64,000 nucleotides of DNA from Nostoc sp. UHCC 0926 (GTDB lineage: Bacteria > Cyanobacteriota > Cyanobacteriia > Cyanobacteriales > Nostocaceae): the NCBI RefSeq assembly GCF_028623165.1, contig NZ_CP117768.1, forward strand, positions 4,588,001-4,652,000. Direction: 5' to 3'. The notes under the pieces are model-generated. The model did no database searches and was not told where the DNA came from. It worked only from the letters and a program-made list of their open reading frames with translations. The position numbers and the translations under genes were made by a program. This document shows positions 1 to 7,667 of this stretch, piece by piece (the first letter of the stretch is position 1; the number at the start of each line of letters is the position of its first letter).

Positions 1-372
1 AAATCTTTTTCCAACATCACCGCGAAAATTGAAGCTATAGTTGCAGAGTCGGGAGTAGAAACTGGTCTTTGTACTCTATTTTTGCGCCACACTTCAGCCA
101 GTTTAGTGATCCAAGAAAATGCTGATCCCGATGTCCTTATGGATCTAGCTAATTTTATGGCAAAACTCGTGCCAGAATCAGGCAAATACATCCACGATGC
201 AGAAGGCCCTGATGATATGCCGGCACATATTCGTACCGCACTCACCCATACTTCTGAACATATCCCTATTAATCGCGGTCATTTGGTGCTAGGAACTTGG
301 CAGGGAATTTATATTTGGGAACATCGCCAGCGCAGTCATTCGAGGGAATTAGTTATCCACATTTCTGGATAG
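1..372 (+). CDS. YjbQ/UPF0047 family protein, 3' part
   Basis: The reading frame is open from base 1 and ends at TAG 370-372, so the gene starts before the window. An internal TTG at 82 is not the true start because the upstream codons read as good family sequence. The visible part carries the family hallmarks: a HTSAS motif near residue 30 of the fragment, the later stretch with HTSEH, and the C-terminal GTWQGIYIWEHR box. YjbQ proteins form small trimeric cytoplasmic barrels with a weak thiamine-phosphate synthase activity reported for some members; the physiological role is uncertain. About 123 of the roughly 140 residues are present. Confidence 0.88.
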   Translation, partial: KSFSNITAKIEAIVAESGVETGLCTLFLRHTSASLVIQENADPDVLMDLANFMAKLVPESGKYIHDAEGPDDMPAHIRTALTHTSEHIPINRGHLVLGTWQGIYIWEHRQRSHSRELVIHISG

Positions 373-483
373 TGAGTTCTCAAATTTAATTCATTTAAGG
401 TATGACTTTGTAGAGTTGAAACGCCCTATTTATACTGTGTAACTTTTGGGTAAAATCTCGTAAACTTCGCAGTCATATACATT

Positions 484-575
484 TAGGACTTACGCACACT
501 CTACGATTCTTGGAGTCCTTGGCGTCTTGGCGGTTCGATAAATTAAACTTTTTGGCGATTTTTGCGTAAGTCCTA
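484..575. mobile_element. MITE family B, copy 1 (92 bp, 5-bp TSD)
   Basis: Terminal inverted repeats TAGGACTTACGCA (484-496) and TGCGTAAGTCCTA (563-575) are perfect over 13 bp. The flanking 5 bp are identical (ACATT at 479-483 and 576-580), which is a target-site duplication. The interior is nearly identical to the copy at 59388-59500 except for a 21-bp net difference. It has no coding capacity, so it must be moved in trans if it still moves. Confidence 0.88.
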
Positions 576-594
576 ACATTAAATAAATTTCGCT

Positions 595-623
595 GCGTAG
601 GCGTAGCCCGTCGTAGACATCGC
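595..623. repeat. Small dispersed repeat (29 bp)
   Basis: A GC-rich 29-mer starting GCGTAGGCGTAGCCC and ending GTAGACATCGC lies in AT-rich DNA. An exact copy in inverse orientation is at 57147-57175. Its start and end resemble a split HIP1 octamer. It matches the class of very small mobile repeats known from Nostoc genomes. Confidence 0.8.
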
Positions 624-786
624 TTTTTTACAAAAATTATTGATGTGAAATTGACTAGATACACAATAAATAATTTGTGTAAATTTGTAAATTAAAAAGT
701 TAAGTTTATTTGTGATTCTTGAATAATCTATTTTTCGAGCTATAAACTAATATTTAGTGTAAGCTGTCTGGGCTATTTCAATTACT

Positions 787-1536
787 ATGAAGCAAGAACT
801 GACACCAACTCATACTTTCCAATTTATTGATGAAATCTTCGCCCAGCAGTCTGTTAATATGTTATCACTTAATCCCCAAAAGAGATTAATTACCAGTTTT
901 GCAGAATTGGGGAATTTTATTACTGAACAAAATACCGACATTGAATTTATTACAACCCTTCAGGAAACTCTCGAATCTATAGTGTATACTCAGTTGCAAA
1001 ATTTTCCAGAAAACATCTTCTGGGATTTTGATTTTCTGGTAAATAGTATGCTTAGACAGGCTTTAGTGGCAGATGAGGGTGCTGTTGCTTTTTTAAAAGT
1101 TTTTGGTAAAAAAATGGTTTTACTGATAGAGATGTTCGGAAATAAAACGCAAATGCGCTTCCGTTACGTTCACGATTTTATGTATGGATTTGATTGGGCA
1201 AGATGGGTACAAAAAGAACCACAAAATCGGGCACATATAGAGCCTTTTAGTCTGGTTTTTTTGGATTATTTGCTCGTCAAAGGCAAGGAACTTTTACAAC
1301 GTATTAGTCACGGGCAGATCACATCTTATAAACTATGTGAAACAGGTTATCGCAATCCCTTCACATTTTCTCGTGAACCAGAAGATGAATATCGTCTGCT
1401 AACTTATCTTGCTGAAGAACAACTTATCCCAGTAGCAGTGTGGAACTGGAACGCTAGCCCAGTATGGAATAAACCTTTTCAAGAAATGCGGCAGCAATTA
1501 GCATTAAAATTAAATATTCAACCACAGAGACACTGA
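787..1536 (+). CDS. Conserved-looking hypothetical protein, 249 aa
   Basis: I do not recognise a named family. The protein is soluble by appearance, with no signal peptide or membrane segment and a largely helical composition. Aromatic-rich patches occur around residues 77-85 (FWDFDF) and 219-225 (VWNWNAS). The frame has normal cyanobacterial codon use and starts at ATG 787. It is followed by AAAAATC heptamer repeats and then the Nif3-like gene on the same strand, about 96 bp away, so co-transcription is possible. Confidence 0.75.
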   Translation: MKQELTPTHTFQFIDEIFAQQSVNMLSLNPQKRLITSFAELGNFITEQNTDIEFITTLQETLESIVYTQLQNFPENIFWDFDFLVNSMLRQALVADEGAVAFLKVFGKKMVLLIEMFGNKTQMRFRYVHDFMYGFDWARWVQKEPQNRAHIEPFSLVFLDYLLVKGKELLQRISHGQITSYKLCETGYRNPFTFSREPEDEYRLLTYLAEEQLIPVAVWNWNASPVWNKPFQEMRQQLALKLNIQPQRH

Positions 1537-1566
1537 TAAAAAAATCAAAAATCAAAAATCAAAAAT
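1537..1566. repeat. Heptanucleotide tandem repeat (AAAAATC)n
   Basis: Directly after the preceding stop codon the 7-bp unit AAAAATC is repeated about four times. Short tandemly repeated heptamers of this kind are a known feature of heterocystous cyanobacterial genomes. A related heptamer series lies in front of the gene at 38374. Confidence 0.8.
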
Positions 1567-1632
1567 GGAACCCTTTACAAGGCAAGTATTTAGCTACTTG
1601 CTGCATACAAAATAATTGCCTGGAAAAATAGG

Positions 1633-2421
1633 ATGAAAATTGGTGATTTCATTACTTGGTTTGAAGCATGGGCAAATCCTGCTTGGTGTGAAAGCTGGGA
1701 TAATTGTGGCTGGCAGATTGAACCAGGAGTTTTGCACGAAAAAACACGGGTTTTGGTGTGTTTGACACCGACTTTGGCAGTAATGCAGGAAGCGATCGCT
1801 CTTAATGCTAATCTGATATTTGCCCATCATCCCTTGATTTTTACTCCTGCTAAGTCATTACGCAGTGGTGAAGCGATCGCAGAAATGGTTCGGTTAGCTT
1901 TTACCCACAATATTGGTATTTACACTGCTCACACGAATTTCGACCAAGTGCAGGATGGTACTGCTGACGTTTTAGCTCAGATTTTAGAACTCAAGGAAGT
2001 TACTCCTATAGTACCTACACAAGCAGGGTTAGGATATGGTCGTGTTGGTTGGCTAGAACCATTTCTGACATTACAGGAATTACTTGCAGCAATTCAAACC
2101 CGACTTGCTCCCCCTAATTTGATTTTTTCTCCAAGTACTGATTTACAGCAAACAATTTCACGAGTTGCCGTTTTGGGTGGTTCGGGGGCTAGTTACATTT
2201 CAGCTGTCGTTAAAACTGGTGCTCAAGCTTATCTGACTTCTGACTGTAAGTTTCATCAGTTTCAAGAAAGCCGCGACCGCAATCTAATTTTAATCGATGC
2301 TGGACATTATGCTACTGAACGTCCTGCTTGCGATCGCTTGGTGCAAAAATTCCAGTCCTTAAATCTAGACTGGGTGAAATTGAGTCAAAAGGATGAGGAT
2401 TTCCGCCAGTTTTTTGCTTGA
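1633..2421 (+). CDS. Nif3-like dinuclear metal centre protein
   Basis: At 262 aa this matches the bacterial YbgI/Nif3 family. Signature metal-binding stretches are visible: an N-terminal HH pair in IFAHHPLIF (H65-H66), an aspartate in the AHTNFD motif (D104), and the C-terminal DAGHYATERP motif with the last His and Glu ligands. A glycine-rich GGSGASYI loop lies before YLTSDCKFH. Family members form ring-shaped hexamers with two metal ions and are often annotated GTP cyclohydrolase I type 2, but the in vivo substrate is unsettled. The start is ATG 1633. Confidence 0.93.
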   Translation: MKIGDFITWFEAWANPAWCESWDNCGWQIEPGVLHEKTRVLVCLTPTLAVMQEAIALNANLIFAHHPLIFTPAKSLRSGEAIAEMVRLAFTHNIGIYTAHTNFDQVQDGTADVLAQILELKEVTPIVPTQAGLGYGRVGWLEPFLTLQELLAAIQTRLAPPNLIFSPSTDLQQTISRVAVLGGSGASYISAVVKTGAQAYLTSDCKFHQFQESRDRNLILIDAGHYATERPACDRLVQKFQSLNLDWVKLSQKDEDFRQFFA

Positions 2422-2583
2422 TTGCTTATGTTTCACTATATTTTTTCGATACTTGCCTAAAAGTTTTTTTATAAATATTGTCAAACCATCTGGCTAATCA
2501 ACATTAATACTGAATAGATTGTATTAAATATTTACCGTATATCACTAGCACTTCCATCGAAAACTCTTATCAGAACCCATTAT

Positions 2584-2627
2584 TGTGATGCAGATCACTA
2601 ATTATGTGTAATTATAATCACATAATT
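2584..2627. promoter_or_regulatory. Possible CRP-type site plus adjacent dyad
   Basis: TGTGA-N6-TCACT at 2584-2599 fits the CRP half-site pattern TGTGA-N6-TCACA at nine of ten positions. Immediately after it, AATTATGTG (2600-2608) is repeated in inverse as CACATAATT (2619-2627) around a 10-bp AT core. Both lie 80-125 bp upstream of the small gene at 2708. Function is inferred from sequence resemblance only. Confidence 0.4.
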
Positions 2628-2707
2628 CTCATGTTCCATATCAATTAGTAGCAGCGGGAAATGTTCCACACTTGAGGTAACAAATTGTTTACTTTGCCCT
2701 AACCAAG

Positions 2708-2917
2708 ATGATTCGCACAATCGTTGAATCTGCTTTCCAAACTGGATATCTTAGTGTTGAATCTGAGGGTTTACTCCATCAAGTGGTGGCTACTAAATGC
2801 TATCAGTCAGAAGATTTACCAGCCCTTGCAGCCCTATACAATGCAGTTCGCGCAGGTAAAATTAAACGAGAAGCGTCCTCGTCGAACAAGCTTATGGAAT
2901 TATGCCCCACCATATAA
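2708..2917 (+). CDS. Small hypothetical protein, 69 aa
   Basis: A compact soluble protein with the look of a genuine small gene: an amphipathic N-terminus (MIRTIVESAF), a central KCYQSEDLPALAALYNAV helix pair and a basic KIKREASSS tail. It resembles small conserved proteins found in many copies in Nostoc genomes, though I cannot give the family a name or function. The ribosome-binding site is weak. A CRP-like site and a dyad lie 80-125 bp upstream. Confidence 0.6.
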   Translation: MIRTIVESAFQTGYLSVESEGLLHQVVATKCYQSEDLPALAALYNAVRAGKIKREASSSNKLMELCPTI

Positions 2918-3531
2918 ATCTTCTTGATCCTCCAAAAGAAGCAGAGGAACAGCAGGAAGCTTGGTGTAAATATTTCTCCCGCCTGATGCACTCGCCACTC
3001 TCTTGGCTTTTCCTTAGCCATGATCAGGCAAAAACCTTAAAAACTCAAAACTCTTTGGGTGTTGTTGTTGAAAACCATCAAGGTCAGCAAGAGAATGAGT
3101 TAAGATCAGATACACATGGGTAAAAGTAAAGCCAAGTCCCCGGACTTCCCAGTAATGCCAATGACTAAAAGTAGGCAAATTAAACAACCGCAATCAACGA
3201 TTCTTTTTGAGTATTCTTTATTACATAAAGGTAATAATGACTCACCATCATATATGAATCTGGTTAGGACAGATCCCGAATTGTTTGACTTCTATGAAGC
3301 AGACATTCCTTAGAACGAGCCGGAGGAGATTGAGTTCATTGCTAGAGCAACCACTGATTTATGACCCAAAATTTCCCAATATTTTGACAACTATAAGCAA
3401 GTATTGGGATTGGTTTATGAAGCGTACTTGTTCTCAACGGTGAAATTAACCTCTTAAAGGTGTAATGTAATGGGGTAGAACCCAGATTTTGAAAGGTTTA
3501 ACTACGTTGTTTAAAAAGGCAGAAACAGTAC
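2918..3531 (+). other. Region of short uncertain reading frames
   Basis: No confident gene occurs between the small gene ending at 2917 and the one starting at 3532. A 73-codon frame at 2902-3123 overlaps the preceding gene and lacks a good ribosome site. A second frame from 3116 is treated separately. The region may hold decayed coding DNA. Confidence 0.4.
3116..3364 (+). pseudogene. Possible small gene interrupted by TAG
   Basis: A frame from ATG 3116 reads 65 codons to TAG 3311-3313. It then stays open for 16 more acidic codons (NEPEEIEF onward) to TGA 3362-3364. The composition on both sides of the TAG is similar, so this could be a CAG-to-TAG nonsense change in a small gene. It could also be chance. 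No family is recognised. Confidence 0.25.
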
Positions 3532-3843
3532 ATGCTACACCGCAAGATTTATCAACTGTGTTGCGATGGGCGCGAGGTATGTGTTTTCTTGCGGGACCAG
3601 CAACGCTGGATTGAACGCGCCCGCATCATAGACATAGAGGGAGATTTAGTGACTCTACGCTATGAAACAGAAGAAGAGGACGAAGTTTGTTCTTGGGAAG
3701 AAATGGTTCGCCTCGAGAGCATTGGTGCTGTAACGCAAAAATTAGCTTCAGTGCCACGCGGGAATGTGGAACCTCTGATGACTGAAGACTGTCCCGAAGC
3801 AGAGCGCATCCACAACCGTTACACTGACTCGAATCCAGAATAA
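3532..3843 (+). CDS. Conserved small cyanobacterial protein, 103 aa
   Basis: The 103-aa protein starts MLHRKIYQLCCDG and has a beta-rich core with the acidic run TEEEDEVCSWEEMV near residue 50. It resembles a small uncharacterised family conserved in cyanobacteria. It has no signal peptide or membrane helix. Charge pattern and length suggest a single small domain, possibly SH3- or Tudor-like (inference). It is convergent with the hydrolase gene ending at 3891. Confidence 0.75.
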   Translation: MLHRKIYQLCCDGREVCVFLRDQQRWIERARIIDIEGDLVTLRYETEEEDEVCSWEEMVRLESIGAVTQKLASVPRGNVEPLMTEDCPEAERIHNRYTDSNPE

Positions 3844-3890
3844 TCAGTGCTGAGTGCTGAGGGCTGAGTTAATAAATCCTAACTCAGTCC

Positions 3891-5561
3891 TCAAGACTCA
3901 GGATTAGATAAACCTTCAAAAGCAGGACAGTAACCTTCTAGAGTTACCTTAAAGTTATATAACGGGGAAGCTGGGTTCCAACACCGCTGACCCCTTTGAT
4001 GTCGGCAAGTACCGCAACAGTCTACATCTGTCCATGTATAACGATCGCTATTTTGGTTGAGCAGTTCTCTTTGAGACAATCCCCTTAAGACTAGTTCTTC
4101 CCCTTGCCAACGAGCTTCGATTAAACCAGTATCCGCAAATTGCCGCCAACGAGGATCGGTAGTAATCACATTGGGTAGGGTGATTGTGATTATTGTTCCC
4201 AACTCTGTCAGTTCGCCTTCGTAGTTAGTTTCTGGTGCTGCCGGTTGTAAAAATGTATCACCTATAGGCAGTTCTACTAAGGTGTCAGCAGCCGGAGAAT
4301 GTATATGGTAGCGGTTTTGCAACTCCTCTAAGCTAGTCAGGTCTGCCAAGTAGGCTGGAGAACCGTGGACAAAAATGACGTGCTGGGGTCGCAAATTATG
4401 AATTAGCTGCGTAGTACCAGGGCCATCACTATGTTGAGCCAGGAGATAGCTTTCGACAGTGGTGGGTGCTAAATATTCTTTGTTAACTTTTATATCAATT
4501 TTTTCTGGTAGCAGGATCAGCCAAGGCCCAGTGTCTAATTGGCAGTGTTTACCCAAATCAGTTGTAGAGTCGGTAAGGACAATACAAGGTGATTTGCCGA
4601 CAATAGCACGATGTTCTGGTTGCAAACGACGCACGCGGGGACGTACCCGTTCATCCCAAAATAAGGGTTGATGGCGGGCGAAGTTCTGCACGGATGGGGG
4701 AAGGTGGGGTAGCAGTTCTAGGTAGGCATCACACCCAGTGGCGACAGCACCATCTACCCAGATATCTAAATCTCGTCCGGTGAAGTGGTGATGAGACCGT
4801 AAGAGCATTAATAGTTCTTGACCCAATCCTAAAGCCGGGGTGGGAAGGATTACAGAACAATGGTCAGCGATCGCCCGATTAATTCGCTCTGCTAGTTGAT
4901 TTTCTTGGTTGCGGCGGTGAGGATGGCGGGATGTGCCATAACTACCTTCAATGATCAGCACATCCAAATCTAAGCCCCGCAGTTCCTCTAAGCGTAAACC
5001 TTCTACCAGGCGGGAGTTTGACAAGAAAAAGTCCCCTGTATAGAGTAACTTGTAAATACGCTGCTTAGTGGTGTAGGTGAGCAGAATTACCACTGCCCCT
5101 GGTAGATGCCCTGCGGGAAATAATTCTGCTACTAGACCCTCTTGGAATTCCACAGGCGATCGCAACGGCAAGGCATGACAAAATTGGGAAATTTCTTGAG
5201 GATCTTGGTCTAGCCAATTCAGCGGCAGTAACTTGCTGGTTACTTCGCTACCATAAATCGGTAACTTTGGAAAAGCTTTATGCAGTGCCAGTAAGCCTCT
5301 GGCGTGATCTGGGTGGGCGTGACTAATCAAAACTAAATCTGCTGGTAGGGGCGAACTAGCTCCCCGTCCCGACTTAGTAAGCCCCTTAGCCAGCGATGAA
5401 ATATCCTCCAAACCACAGTCCAACAGGATGCGGTGTGGCCCCATCTTCACCAATAGACATACGCCCTCATTGTCATGCTGGACACTATAGGGCAAACATT
5501 CTAATTCATTACCCGCTTCCCCAGCATCTACGCGAGAGGATGCCGACAGATTATCCCTCAT
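3891..5561 (-). CDS. MBL-fold/beta-CASP metallo-hydrolase with Cys-rich tail
   Basis: The 556-aa protein has a metallo-beta-lactamase core with the zinc motif H81-A-H83-P-D85-H86 and a later GDFFLSNSR strand. A beta-CASP-like insertion follows (RINRAIADHCSVILPTPALG onward, about residues 225-330). This layout is that of RNA-processing or nuclease MBL proteins (RNase J/CPSF73 group) rather than beta-lactamases. The C-terminus adds a small module with C515, C516, C519, C527 and C545, which could bind a further metal. The start at ATG 5561 gives a normal N-terminus. Substrate is unknown; RNA is the family-based guess. Confidence 0.85.
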   Translation of the reverse strand: MRDNLSASSRVDAGEAGNELECLPYSVQHDNEGVCLLVKMGPHRILLDCGLEDISSLAKGLTKSGRGASSPLPADLVLISHAHPDHARGLLALHKAFPKLPIYGSEVTSKLLPLNWLDQDPQEISQFCHALPLRSPVEFQEGLVAELFPAGHLPGAVVILLTYTTKQRIYKLLYTGDFFLSNSRLVEGLRLEELRGLDLDVLIIEGSYGTSRHPHRRNQENQLAERINRAIADHCSVILPTPALGLGQELLMLLRSHHHFTGRDLDIWVDGAVATGCDAYLELLPHLPPSVQNFARHQPLFWDERVRPRVRRLQPEHRAIVGKSPCIVLTDSTTDLGKHCQLDTGPWLILLPEKIDIKVNKEYLAPTTVESYLLAQHSDGPGTTQLIHNLRPQHVIFVHGSPAYLADLTSLEELQNRYHIHSPAADTLVELPIGDTFLQPAAPETNYEGELTELGTIITITLPNVITTDPRWRQFADTGLIEARWQGEELVLRGLSQRELLNQNSDRYTWTDVDCCGTCRHQRGQRCWNPASPLYNFKVTLEGYCPAFEGLSNPES

Positions 5562-5860
5562 GCTCTCCTCCCCTCAAACCTCATCATCATAGACATATCC
5601 CAAAATCCAAAAATTACACAAATTTTGGTTTTGTGACTTAGGGGTAAGTTTTATTGTGCGCCCCTACACCCTGAGAATACAGATTTTTGATTGGGGAGGA
5701 CGCCTCCAGCGAACCCGCACTGGTTCGGAAAGGTGGATTAACGAAAACCAAACAAACTAAAAGCTAAAGAATGCCTCTTGTTTATTTTCCCTTTGCAAAT
5801 TCTGAGCGCTCTTAGCCAACTCATCCTACGAAAAGTCGCCCAAACGTCTACAGATTTATC
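5562..5860. other. Intergenic spacer
   Basis: About 300 bp between divergent or unrelated genes, with fragments of common repeat motifs (for example a GGGGCGCA-type piece near 5660). No gene, clear promoter or terminator could be identified. Confidence 0.5.
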
Positions 5861-5983
5861 TCAATGTGCGGAGCCATTGCCGTGATAGTTATCTGAATCA
5901 TAGAATCCATTTTTCGTGCCAAAAAATAAGCACGAAAGCGTAAATATAACTGTTAATCCAGCTAAAATCAGCTTTACATCCAT
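5861..5983 (-). CDS. Small single-membrane-span protein, 40 aa
   Basis: On the minus strand ATG 5981-5983 opens a 40-codon frame ending at TGA 5861-5863. It has an N-terminal MDVKLILAGLTVIF hydrophobic helix (about residues 4-22) and a polar tail rich in Asn, Gly and His. An AAGGGG ribosome-binding sequence lies about 10 bp before the start. The size and layout resemble small thylakoid or plasma-membrane subunits, but I cannot match it to a known Psb, Pet or Ndh protein. Confidence 0.55.
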   Translation of the reverse strand: MDVKLILAGLTVIFTLSCLFFGTKNGFYDSDNYHGNGSAH

Positions 5984-6641
5984 TTGTTTGCTGCCCCTTA
6001 CTTAAAGACTTTCCTATATTAATTTAGTGCTTCTGCAATCAAATGCAATCACTAGAAAATCTTCACTATGCTTATGTGGATTGGGCAATAGGTAAATTTA
6101 CCGCAATCAGTCAGATTGTAGAACTTTTCGGTTCACCTGTCTATCCATCTAGATGTGAAACAATATGACAACAGCAGCTTCCAGCTAGACTCTAAGTCTT
6201 GCAGTTACTCCAATACGCTTGGGTTAAGGATAATTGTAGGTTGGGTTGTAGCTTGCTTCCCCGTAGCGGTACGTAGTGAAACCCAACAAAGTCGCGTTTA
6301 GGTTGGGTTTCGTCCCTCAAACGCCACTTGCTTCTCCTAAGAAAGACGCGCAAGGGACAAGTCGGGAAACCGTAAGGGCGCAGTGGCTCCCCAACCTACG
6401 CTGGTTTTGGTTTTTGGCTTTAACCCAAGCGTATTGGCAGTTACTCAACGATCATAGCGATGAAAGCGATCGCACAATTTTGGGCATTAGGGTATTATCT
6501 GACAATTCAGGTCATCTGGAAAACCTCACTTCTATTTCTCTCTCCTAAAAGGAGAGAGACTTTGAACTTTCCCGCTTGCCGCGTCGGGAAGGGGGTTAGG
6601 TTTTTCGTGGGCTTTTTCAGATGGCGTGAAAAGTCAGGACA
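5984..6641. other. Repeat-rich intergenic region
   Basis: No confident gene. The stretch contains a 41-codon frame at 6043-6168 of doubtful status and the 226-bp MITE at 6211-6436. After that comes an inverted-repeat unit (about 6500-6640) with the stem CTCTCTCCT/AGGAGAGAG and the phrase CCCTTCCCGACGCGG in inverse, a common intergenic repeat type in this group. Confidence 0.6.
6211..6436. mobile_element. MITE family A, copy 1 (226 bp, 10-bp TSD)
   Basis: Perfect 17-bp terminal inverted repeats: CAATACGCTTGGGTTAA at 6211-6227 and its reverse complement at 6420-6436. The flanks GCAGTTACTC at 6201-6210 and 6437-6446 are identical, giving a 10-bp target duplication. The interior is GC-rich and built of smaller dispersed repeats. 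There is no transposase, so this is a non-autonomous element. Related copies lie at 55726-55932 and 59358-59612. Confidence 0.9.
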
Positions 6642-7256
6642 TTATGGGTATTGTGGTTTCTTACCAAAGCGATAGCGCAATGTATGCATAATCCAATTCT
6701 GGAAGTTGTCATCATCAACAAAACCCTTGGGAATTAAGGGAACCAGCATCAGACTGGTAAGGAAGAAAGCTAAGGCGATCGCCATTGTTGTCGATCTTTG
6801 GTCTACGAGATTGCTTACAGCTATTTTCAGGTAAATAGACCACGCGGGAGGGGATCTTGGCCTTGCGCCCCTACGACAGATGTGGTTCAAATACTTGAAT
6901 TCTGCTGTAATCTTTCTACAGAACGCTGATCTGATTTAACTGCATAAATGATCACCGGGACGCCGGAAAATTCCAGGCGTTCCACAATTGGATCGTTGAT
7001 ATCTTGGGGTAAGTCTTGGCGAATTTGAGCGATCGCATTGCGGACATCATTGGTGGCGCGATCGCTATTTGTACCCAAAATAAAATTGATTGTCGTTTTA
7101 GAATTCCCATCACTGACGGTGGAAATCATATAATCGAAATTGCCCAACCCCGCGAGGGCATCTTCAATTTTTTTCGTCACTTAGGATTCTAGTTCCGCTG
7201 GCCCTGCACCCGATTGGGTGACTTTGATCAAAACTGTTGGCACATCAATATTTATT
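6642..7256 (-). pseudogene. RND efflux transporter remnant
   Basis: Two pieces of an AcrB/MexB-type inner-membrane pump survive. Between 7256 and 6887 the reading gives the porter-domain segment (INIDVPTVLIKVTQSGAGPAELES, a stop, then VTKKIEDALAGLGN to VPVIIYAV). The TAA replaces the family's usual Gln just before VTKKIEDAL. From 6890 to 6642 a distant part follows, with the loop VPLIPKGFVDDDN after a membrane helix. The central and C-terminal thousand-odd bases are missing, and a GGGGCGCAAGG-type repeat sits at the deletion joint. The gene is clearly dead. Confidence 0.85.
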
Positions 7257-7602
7257 TGGGTTAGTATCAATCCCCAAGGATATGAAGGAGAACCAACCTA
7301 CTACGCACATTAGGGAAATACGAATCCTACCTCGGAATCAATACTTCTATGCTGAGTTCGTCTATAAGATGATTTCACCACCGACTTACGATCTCAATCA
7401 ATCCAATGTGCTTGGAATCGATCCAGGAATCAATAATTGGCTAACGTGTGTGTTAAACGTAGGGACTAGTTTTATCATCGACGGCAAGCATTTTAAGTCG
7501 ATGAACCAGTACTACAACAAGCGCGTCTCTACGCTCAAAATTTTTAACAAGTGTAATTACTTAAAAGATGCTAAAAAAATTTATGTAGATTATGATACAT
7601 AA
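7257..7602 (+). pseudogene. TnpB (IS200/IS605-type OrfB) remnant
   Basis: The frame around 7237-7602 encodes a mid-portion of a TnpB protein: a VSIPKDMKEN stretch, then the RuvC-I region LGIDPGINNWLTCV with the catalytic Asp, then FKSMNQYYNKRVSTL. The N-terminal third and the whole C-terminal zinc-finger and RuvC-II/III part are absent, so it cannot be active. It begins exactly where the RND remnant loses homology, so the insertion sequence probably landed in that gene before both decayed. Confidence 0.82.
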
Positions 7603-7667
7603 AATTGTCTAATCTCATTTAGCTACTCTAGGTCACACACCATTGGTATTTACCAAAGTAACCAGAT

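Larger units (their letters stand above)
373..786. other. Intergenic region with MITE and small dispersed repeat
   Basis: No gene is seen here. The space holds a 92-bp inverted-repeat element (484-575) and a 29-bp dispersed repeat (595-623). The rest is AT-rich and presumably contains the promoter of the gene at 787, but no convincing -10/-35 pair can be singled out. Confidence 0.7.

Noticed and set aside
2902..3123. Frame of 73 codons after the 69-aa gene
   Set aside because: It overlaps the preceding gene, has no good ribosome site and no recognisable domain; kept only as an uncertain region.
6276..6548. Plus-strand frame of 90 codons
   Set aside because: It runs through the family A MITE and adjacent repeat filler and has no family resemblance.
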